Assembly (NCBI RefSeq): GCF_000413055.1
Contig: NZ_KE332518.1
Location: forward strand, 2,295,583-2,359,582
Direction: 5' to 3'
Length of the DNA stretch: 64,000 nucleotides
Source: Treponema maltophilum ATCC 51939
GTDB taxonomy: Bacteria > Spirochaetota > Spirochaetia > Treponematales > Treponemataceae
Each line of letters opens with the position of its first letter. The first letter of the stretch is position 1. Positions 58,667 to 64,000 of the stretch are shown here, piece after piece. Made by a program: the position numbers and the translations under genes. Under the pieces are notes generated by a model. It worked only from the letters and a program-made list of their open reading frames with translations. It was not told where the DNA came from and made no database searches.

Positions 58667-59206
58667 CTATACGGTGCGGAGGGTAAACAAAACCTGATCG
58701 AATTCGACCAAATCGCCGTTCGAAACGGCAATGTCTTCTATAACTCCGTCGAATTCGGATTCGAGCGTATTCATCATTTTCATCGCCTCAAGCACGCACA
58801 GCGGCTGTCCCTTTTTTACCTTCGCGCCCTTGTCTACATAGGGCGGAGAATCGGGAGAAGGCGAACGGTAAAAAGTTCCGACTATCGGGCTTTTTATTTG
58901 TATAAGATTTTTTGCCGCAGGATCGGCGGATTGTGCGCCCGATGCGGAAGCGTTGCCGCCTGCAGCTGCCGCGACAGCCGAAGCTGACGGTACGGCAGCC
59001 CCCGCGACAAAGCCCGCAGCCGTCGGTGCGGCGGGCGCCTGAATCGGAATGGGCGGCGCGCTTTGTACAATCGGCATGATCCGGTCGGGAGTAAAGGCGC
59101 CTTCTTTTTTCAAAACGAATTCATTTTCGCCGTCCTTTATCCGCATATATACCGACGAGCTTTGTTCGAATTTTTCGAACAGCTTTAAAATCAATTCTTC
59201 ATTCAT
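58667..59206 (-). CDS. accB: Biotin carboxyl carrier protein of acetyl-CoA carboxylase
   Basis: 179 residues from the ATG at 59204-59206, after GGGAG. The N-terminal 45 residues are helical, followed by a long Ala/Pro-rich flexible linker (about 45-100) and a biotinyl domain of about 75 residues. The biotin-accepting lysine is K143 in EAMKMMN, flanked by the usual [12 protein letters not shown] thumb region. It carries CO2 between AccC and AccAD. It begins the acc part of the cluster; the gene upstream is the leucine-rich-repeat protein. Confidence 0.96.
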   Translation of the reverse strand: MNEELILKLFEKFEQSSSVYMRIKDGENEFVLKKEGAFTPDRIMPIVQSAPPIPIQAPAAPTAAGFVAGAAVPSASAVAAAAGGNASASGAQSADPAAKNLIQIKSPIVGTFYRSPSPDSPPYVDKGAKVKKGQPLCVLEAMKMMNTLESEFDGVIEDIAVSNGDLVEFDQVLFTLRTV

Positions 59207-59255
59207 AAAAACTCCCATTAAATTTATCTATAAATAACCGCAATTCAAATACCGC

Positions 59256-60476
59256 TTATTCCTCCTGCAACCGGATTTCCGTACCCTCTTCATCCTCGGT
59301 TTGCATAAACAGCTTCCAGTTTTTTTGCTTTGCAGCCTCAAATGCCGATCGAAATTCGGCCGAGGCGTAAACGACCGACCCGCTTTTTTTAGGGTGCGTA
59401 TCACGCCCCTTTGCAAGTATTCTACGGATTGTGTAAACGACCGACCCGTTTTCTTTAGGGTGTATCTCATCTTCGGCGTACAGTACGACGCTGCCTTCTT
59501 GTTCCTCACTTCGATCGGGTAAGGCGTTCAATATCCGTATAACGGAATCTTCTTCAAATCGATTATACTGAACGCCCAGTGCCTGTAAGGCCGGTAAGCC
59601 CTGTACATCGAGTGCGGTGAGTTGATTATCCCCGCACTCCAGCCACTGTAAAGCGGTAAGCCCCCGCACATCGAGTGCGGTGAGTTGATTATCCCAGCAT
59701 ATCAGCCACTGTAAAGCGCTCAGCCCCCGTACATTAAGGGAGGAAAGCCGATTATTGTCACAGTACAGTACCTGTAGTGCGGAAAGACCCCGTACATCGA
59801 GGGAAGCGATTTTGTTGGAACCGCAGTGCAGTTCCTGTAAAGCGGTCAAACGGCGTACATCCAGTGCAGTAAGCCGGTTGTCACCACAGCTCAGTACTCG
59901 TAAGGCGGTTAATCCCCGTACATCAAGCGAGGTCAGCCGATTATTGTCACAGCTCAGCTCCTGTAAAGCGGCTGCACCTTGCACGTTGAGTGATGTCAGT
60001 TGATTGGTATGACACCTCAGGTTCCGTAACAGGGTAAGCCCCCGTACATCAAGCGAGGTCAGCCGATTATTGTCACAGTACAGTACCTGCAGCGCGGTAA
60101 GCCCCCGTACATCAAGTGAGGTCAGCCGATTAGAGCCACAGCGCAGTACCTGTAGCGCGGTAAGCTCCCGTACATCAAGCGAAGAAAGCCGGTTTCCTTT
60201 ACAGTTCAGTTCGGTAATAGCGCCTTTAAGGGTAACCTTTGATCCTGTTGCCGTGAGAATTGTTTCTTCTCCGCTCGGTAATTCCGTAACCGTGCAACCT
60301 TCAACCTGTATTGCGGAACCGTCTGCCGTTACCGCCGTTACGACTATCTCTTTCGGGTCGTCGTTTATACCGAGTATTGCTCTTCCTGCGCCTGCGGTTT
60401 TTGCAGGATTTTCAGCCGCTGCAATACCCGCTGTCAACAGTCCTGTTAAAAATAATATCGTCAAAAATTTTTTCAT
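59256..60476 (-). CDS. Secreted leucine-rich-repeat protein (TpLRR type)
   Basis: 406 residues. A signal peptide (MKKFLTILFLTGLLTAGIAA, then AEN) is followed by a short beta domain and 11 tandem repeats of 21 residues from about residue 86, with the consensus TALQxLxCxxNxLTSLDVRGL. The conserved cysteine and spacing match treponemal LRR (TpLRR) proteins, which face the periplasm or surface and bind host or bacterial proteins. The C-terminus has three short copies of a GSVV-Y motif, two within a 66-bp direct DNA repeat. It lies between fabV and accB, with about 48-base gaps on both sides, an odd place for a surface-type protein. Confidence 0.88.
   Translation of the reverse strand: MKKFLTILFLTGLLTAGIAAAENPAKTAGAGRAILGINDDPKEIVVTAVTADGSAIQVEGCTVTELPSGEETILTATGSKVTLKGAITELNCKGNRLSSLDVRELTALQVLRCGSNRLTSLDVRGLTALQVLYCDNNRLTSLDVRGLTLLRNLRCHTNQLTSLNVQGAAALQELSCDNNRLTSLDVRGLTALRVLSCGDNRLTALDVRRLTALQELHCGSNKIASLDVRGLSALQVLYCDNNRLSSLNVRGLSALQWLICWDNQLTALDVRGLTALQWLECGDNQLTALDVQGLPALQALGVQYNRFEEDSVIRILNALPDRSEEQEGSVVLYAEDEIHPKENGSVVYTIRRILAKGRDTHPKKSGSVVYASAEFRSAFEAAKQKNWKLFMQTEDEEGTEIRLQEE
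59367..59462. repeat. Direct repeat within the 3' part of the LRR gene
   Basis: A 30-bp unit that starts GTAAACGACCGACCCG and ends AGGGTG occurs at 59367-59396 and 59433-59462, exactly 66 bp (22 codons) apart, so the reading frame is kept. It encodes the HPK-GSVVY units. Confidence 0.7.
59532..60221 (-). repeat. Tandem 63-bp repeats coding for LRR units
   Basis: About eleven 63-bp units, each coding for 21 residues, with strong similarity between units at the DNA level (recurrent CCCCGTACATC and CAGTACCTG strings on the plus strand). Such arrays can gain or lose units by recombination. Confidence 0.8.
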
Positions 60477-60523
60477 AAGTATCTATTAAAATCCTTGAAT
60501 TTATTCATTTCCCGGTTTTCAAT

Positions 60524-61717
60524 TTATATCCTGTCGAAGCGTTCGATATCGGCATCGTAATCTACGCCTGCAATGTCGAACCCGTTGGCGGCTAAAAAGT
60601 CGTGCCGGTAGCCTGCCAAATCGGTTAATCGTTCGCTGTTTTCGCTCGTTACCTGTACCATTAGGGCATCAACCGCTTTTTGCACTTCGTCGGAAAGTTC
60701 CCAATCGTCTATACGGATTCTGTTTTCGGAATCGACGGGAATTGTTCCGTCGGCGCGGTACAATCTGTCGGAAAAGAGGCGGTTTATCTGTTCGATGCAG
60801 CCTTCGTGAAGGCCCTTTTCTTTCATCACTTTGAACAGTGAAGCCAAATACAGGGGAATAACCGGAATGACGGCGCTTGCGCGCGTAACCAGCCCCTTGT
60901 TGACCGATACAAAGGCTTTGCCCGAAAACGATCTCATAAAGGAATTCAGGCTGTGAGCGGTTGCTTCAAGGTGTTCTTTTGCCTTGCCGATTGTTCCTTT
61001 GCGGTACAGGGCTTGGGTGGCTTCCGGCCCGATGTACGAATACGCGACCGTAATGCAACCGTCGGAAAGAACGCGGGCTTGCGCCAAGCGTTTTATCCAG
61101 CGCTCCCAATCTTCGCCGCCCATAACCTTAACGGTTGCGGCAGCTTCTTCTTCGTTCGCGGGTTCCGCCGAAATCTCTTTCAGCTCGCCGGTAAACGGGT
61201 CGAGCGTTTTTCCGGTAAACGTTTTGCCGAATGGCTTGAGTACGGATTTATACATAATGCCCGTGTCGGGATCGGTCCGCACGGGGCTGGCCAAGCTGTA
61301 TACGACCAAATCGAAGCGTATATGCTTTTTTTTCGCTTCTTCGATAACCCGATTTTTTATTTCATCGGAAAAGGCATCTCCGTCTATCGTGCATGAAAAA
61401 AGTCCCGCATTTTCGGCCGCTTTATCAAAGGCCAAATTGTTGTACCAGCCGGGCGTTCCCCATTTGGTTTCGCTGCCGGCTTTTTCATACGACACGCCGA
61501 TTGTCGCCGCTCCGTATGCAAAGGCGGCCGTTATGCGGCTTGCCAATCCGTAGCCGTTCGAACAGCCCAGCACCAAAACGTTTTTGGGCGCGCGGTCCTT
61601 TGCGTAAGAAGCCGCTTTCTTTTTCGTGTATGCAATTTGATCGTCCGTTGATTTTTTGCATCCGGCAGGGTGCGCATTCAAACATACGCTGCCGCGTACC
61701 ATCGGTTTTATAATCAT
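60524..61717 (-). CDS. fabV: Enoyl-ACP reductase FabV / trans-2-enoyl-CoA reductase (Ter)
   Basis: 397 residues. The NADH-binding motif VLGCSNGYGLASRI is near residue 48. The active site Tyr-x8-Lys appears in AYSYIGPEATQALYRKG near residue 235, and FVSVNKGLVTRASAVIPV and GYRHDFLAANGFD are family signatures. I recognise very close similarity to Ter of Treponema denticola, which reduces crotonyl-CoA. Its place in a fab cluster suggests that it performs the last step of each elongation cycle; both roles are possible. RFDRI is the expected C-terminus, so the gene is complete. Confidence 0.95.
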   Translation of the reverse strand: MIIKPMVRGSVCLNAHPAGCKKSTDDQIAYTKKKAASYAKDRAPKNVLVLGCSNGYGLASRITAAFAYGAATIGVSYEKAGSETKWGTPGWYNNLAFDKAAENAGLFSCTIDGDAFSDEIKNRVIEEAKKKHIRFDLVVYSLASPVRTDPDTGIMYKSVLKPFGKTFTGKTLDPFTGELKEISAEPANEEEAAATVKVMGGEDWERWIKRLAQARVLSDGCITVAYSYIGPEATQALYRKGTIGKAKEHLEATAHSLNSFMRSFSGKAFVSVNKGLVTRASAVIPVIPLYLASLFKVMKEKGLHEGCIEQINRLFSDRLYRADGTIPVDSENRIRIDDWELSDEVQKAVDALMVQVTSENSERLTDLAGYRHDFLAANGFDIAGVDYDADIERFDRI

Positions 61718-61748
61718 AACTTACTCCTTAAACGGCGGTTAGGCCGGA

Positions 61749-62180
61749 TTATTCCGCGCTGCCTACAAGGCACATCCATTCGGCTTCTGCGGCGAGCGTA
61801 TCGCCGACATAAGCCTTACCCGCTTGTTTTACCATACGCGGCGAAACCCGCAAATTCGTTACTTCCACGCGGACCTTGTCGCCGGGGCGTACTTGCGAGC
61901 GGAATTTAACTTTATCCACCGTCGCCAAAAAAAACAAAGCGTTTTTTTCAAAAACGTTTTGAAAACTCAGCGCCGCGCCTCCCGCTTGCGCCATCGTTTC
62001 AACCAGGATAACGCCGGGAACAACCGGATATTCGGGAAAATGACCCTTAAAGAAAAATTCGTTTTCCGTAAATACGTGCTCACTGACGCTGCCTTTTTCA
62101 TCCGCCGAAATAATTTCGTCGACGAACAAAAACGGGCTGCGGTGAGGCAGTAATTTTTCTATATCTTTGGTAAGACTCAT
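61749..62180 (-). CDS. fabZ: 3-hydroxyacyl-ACP dehydratase FabZ
   Basis: 143 residues, usual length. The hot-dog fold motif starts LLPHRSPFLFVDEI; the catalytic histidine lies in GHFPEYPVVPG near residue 49, and the catalytic glutamate in VILVETMAQAGG. It removes water from 3-hydroxyacyl-ACP to form trans-2-enoyl-ACP. It follows fabF by 11 bases and precedes fabV by 31, consistent with one transcript. Confidence 0.96.
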   Translation of the reverse strand: MSLTKDIEKLLPHRSPFLFVDEIISADEKGSVSEHVFTENEFFFKGHFPEYPVVPGVILVETMAQAGGAALSFQNVFEKNALFFLATVDKVKFRSQVRPGDKVRVEVTNLRVSPRMVKQAGKAYVGDTLAAEAEWMCLVGSAE

Positions 62181-62191
62181 GCTTGTGCCTC

Positions 62192-63433
62192 TTATATTTT
62201 TTTGAACACAACGACACCGTTATGCCCGCCGAACCCCAAAGAGCCGGATGCGGCGCAGCGTATGTCGCCGGAAAGGCCCTTGTTCGGCACATAGTCCAAA
62301 TCGCAGTGCGCTTCAAGGTCGGGTTCGGTCAAATTGATGGTCGGCGGGAAAAAACCGTCCTGTATCGCCTTTACGCAAAATACGGCTTCAAGCGCGCCGG
62401 CTGCACCCAAACAGTGTCCGGTCATCGATTTTGTAGACGATACTTTCATCTTGTACGCGTGATCGCCGAAAGCTTTTTTTATCATCGCCGTTTCGGCCGG
62501 ATCGTTTATCGGCGTGGAAGTTCCGTGCGCGTTATAATATTGCACGTCTTCGGGTTTTACGCCGGCATCCTGAAGCGCTTTTGTCATCGCAAGAGCGCCG
62601 CCGGTTCCCGAAGGATCGGGGCTGGTAAGGTGGTAGGCGTCCGAAGATGAGCCGTAGCCTGCAAATTCGGCATAAATTTTTGCGCCGCGTTTTTTCGCGT
62701 GTTCGTATTCTTCCAAAATCAAAATAGCGGCGCCTTCGCCCATAATAAAGCCGGAGCGTTTTTTATCGAAGGGACAGCAGGCTTTTGCAGGCTCGCTGTT
62801 GTAGTCGGACGCAAGGGTTTGCAAAATCGTAAAACAGCTTATGCCGAATCCCGTAACGGTCGCTTCCGTACCGCCTGCAAGGCACATATCCACGCGGCCC
62901 GAGCGCACCATATCCAAAGCGTTTCCGAGCGCGTCGGTACCGGAAGCGCAGGCGGTTGCCAAAGTCCATGAGGGGCCGTGAATGCCCAAAAGCATGCTGA
63001 TATTTCCCGCCGCCTCGTTCGGAATGAGCAGCGGAACGGTCATCGGCGGAATGCGCGCAGGACCCGATTCGAAATATTTTTTAAAGGAAGATTCGTATAT
63101 TTCAAAACCGCCTATTCCGTTGCCGAGCATAATACCCGTGCGGTCGGCATCTATGGTTTCTTTGGTAAGGCCCGCGTCTTTTACCGCCTGAACGGCTGCG
63201 GCAACGGCAAACTGGGTAAAGCGCGCCATTTTCCGCGCTTCACGTTTGTCGACAAACTGCGATGCGTCGAAATCTTTTACTTCGGCGGCAATCTGCACTT
63301 TGTAATCGGTACAGTCAAAACCGGTGATGTTTGCAATACCGCTTTTTCCTTCCTTTATCCCCTGCCATGTTTCGTCAAGGCTGTTTCCCAAGGGCGAAAC
63401 GACGCCCATTCCCGTAACAACAACTTTTCTCAT
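62192..63433 (-). CDS. fabF: 3-oxoacyl-ACP synthase II (FabF)
   Basis: 413 residues with a complete Cys-His-His triad: cysteine in ATACASGTDALG near residue 164, the first histidine in AHGTSTPIND near residue 304 and the second in STKSMTGHCLGAAGALE near residue 341. The N-terminus reads VVVTGMGVVSPLGN. It condenses malonyl-ACP with acyl-ACP during chain elongation. The gene lies between fabG and fabZ; the hairpin before it could lower its level relative to fabG. Confidence 0.97.
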   Translation of the reverse strand: MRKVVVTGMGVVSPLGNSLDETWQGIKEGKSGIANITGFDCTDYKVQIAAEVKDFDASQFVDKREARKMARFTQFAVAAAVQAVKDAGLTKETIDADRTGIMLGNGIGGFEIYESSFKKYFESGPARIPPMTVPLLIPNEAAGNISMLLGIHGPSWTLATACASGTDALGNALDMVRSGRVDMCLAGGTEATVTGFGISCFTILQTLASDYNSEPAKACCPFDKKRSGFIMGEGAAILILEEYEHAKKRGAKIYAEFAGYGSSSDAYHLTSPDPSGTGGALAMTKALQDAGVKPEDVQYYNAHGTSTPINDPAETAMIKKAFGDHAYKMKVSSTKSMTGHCLGAAGALEAVFCVKAIQDGFFPPTINLTEPDLEAHCDLDYVPNKGLSGDIRCAASGSLGFGGHNGVVVFKKI

Positions 63434-63479
63434 ACTTTCTCCTATAAAAAATCAAAGAGGAAACATCCGTTTCCGATTT

Positions 63480-63520
63480 GATAAAAAGTGCCGGCGCTGC
63501 TTTAGACGGCGCTTTTTATC
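63480..63520. terminator. Terminator-like hairpin between fabG and fabF
   Basis: GATAAAAAGTGCC (63480-63492) pairs with GGCGCTTTTTATC (63508-63520) over 13 bp with one G-T pair; A and T runs are part of the stem, so it could act in either direction. It lies inside the fab gene order and may be an attenuator. Confidence 0.5.
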
Positions 63521-63533
63521 GCCTCTCCTGTAA

Positions 63534-63998
63534 TCATGCTCCCAAGCCGCCGTCGACGCCGAGCACTTGGGCGGTAATGTACTGCGACAAATCCGAAGCT
63601 AAAAATACGGCGGCATTCGCGATGTCCTTCGGCTGACCGGCTCGTTTAAGCGGAATGCTTTCAATCCATACGTTGCGCATTTGTTCGTTTACGGTGGCCG
63701 TCATATCCGTTTCTATATAACCGGGGGCAATCGCGTTTACACGGACCCCGCGGCCTGCGGTTTCTTTTGCAAGGCTTTTTGTAAAACCGATAAGCCCGGC
63801 TTTGCTTGCCGAATAATTCACTTGACCGCCCTGTCCGTGCAAACCGACAACGCTCGACATATTGATGATCGAACCGCTCCTCTTGCGGATCATATCCGAA
63901 GATACGATTTGCGACGCGATAAAGGCGCTCGTAAGATTGACGCGCAAAACGGCTTCCCAATCTTCGAGTTTCATGCGGAACGAAAGACCGTCGCGCGT
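63534..63998 (-). CDS. fabG: 3-oxoacyl-ACP reductase FabG, C-terminal part (gene starts beyond the window)
   Basis: 155 codons are visible, open at the window edge. It contains the short-chain dehydrogenase core: TRDGLSFRM at the edge, NLTSAFIASQ, the catalytic serine in SIINMSSVVG and the Tyr-x3-Lys pair in NYSASKAGLIGFTKSLA, followed by VNAIAPGYIETDM and a C-terminal DGGLGA. It reduces 3-oxoacyl-ACP with NADPH. The Rossmann N-terminus lies beyond position 64000. It is the most upstream gene seen in the fatty-acid cluster. Confidence 0.95.
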   Translation of the reverse strand, partial: TRDGLSFRMKLEDWEAVLRVNLTSAFIASQIVSSDMIRKRSGSIINMSSVVGLHGQGGQVNYSASKAGLIGFTKSLAKETAGRGVRVNAIAPGYIETDMTATVNEQMRNVWIESIPLKRAGQPKDIANAAVFLASDLSQYITAQVLGVDGGLGA

Positions 63999-64000
63999 TA

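Noticed and set aside
59532-60221. Regular 63-bp repeats considered as a CRISPR array
   Set aside because: The units are contiguous, code for LRR repeats in frame and have no spacer/repeat alternation; no cas genes are present.

Overview
The window looks like a chromosomal segment of a Treponema-type spirochaete, most likely an oral or gut host-associated anaerobe. The case rests on the enoyl reductase at 60524-61717, whose sequence I recognise as very close to the well-known trans-2-enoyl-CoA reductase (Ter) of Treponema denticola, on several lipoproteins with loose spirochaete-style lipoboxes, on two chemoreceptors, and on many TPR and leucine-rich-repeat proteins. Base composition is roughly balanced, except for a clearly AT-richer island at about 47.2-50.3 kb. 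Genes lie on both strands in short operons, and stop-start overlaps of the ATGA type are very common.

Layout. 0-9.7 kb: lipid-related genes (glycosyltransferase end, PlsC acyltransferase, acyl-CoA synthetase), tRNA-Thr, RadA, a decayed small gene, a TraB-family membrane protein coupled to a TPR lipoprotein, and an unrecognised membrane-anchored protein. 9.8-14.5 kb: a GH63-like glycosidase, polyphosphate kinase, a tRNA-binding-domain protein and a lipoprotein. 14.6-23.1 kb: an operon of chemoreceptor, amino-sugar-kinase-like protein and sugar-binding lipoprotein; a queuosine-precursor transporter behind a preQ1-I riboswitch; and a GNAT acetyltransferase coupled to a secreted GH3 (NagZ-like) enzyme. 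23.2-29.1 kb: tRNA-Cys, a secreted HtrA-like protease with a long unknown C-terminus, then a Fur-family regulator under a near-perfect Fur box followed by a ZnuA-ZnuC-ZnuB metal importer. 29.1-41.5 kb: a very large TPR protein coupled to a LamG/FN3-like secreted protein, UvrC, a HAD phosphatase, a NYN RNase-like protein, a histidine phosphatase, a small regulator with a membrane partner, a beta-barrel-like protein, and an UPF0718/DUF1980 pair behind an operator-like palindrome. 41.5-47.0 kb: sirtuin, ArgG, ArgH and a second chemoreceptor.

47.2-50.3 kb is an accessory island next to a tRNA with anticodon CAU. It holds the first 33 codons of a tyrosine-recombinase-like gene, fragments of other genes, a frameshifted gene coupled to an intact one, an SH3 protein and a Fic gene that has lost its catalytic loop. 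Immediately after it comes a 1044-residue protein that joins a complete sugar-type MFS transporter to a catalytically intact GH2 glycosidase in one reading frame; this is the most unusual gene in the window. A lipid-anchored FMN/FAD fumarate-reductase-like protein follows. 55.6-64.0 kb is a fatty-acid synthesis block on the minus strand (fabG, fabF, fabZ, fabV/ter, accB, accC, accD, accA) with a secreted leucine-rich-repeat protein inserted between fabV and accB.

Regulatory sequence is rich: several promoters place the -10 box about 6-8 bases before the start codon without a ribosome binding site (candidate leaderless mRNAs), two unrelated exported or receptor genes share a distinctive hairpin leader, and two large nested inverted-repeat elements sit between genes. 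All calls come from reading the sequence; no database search was run.
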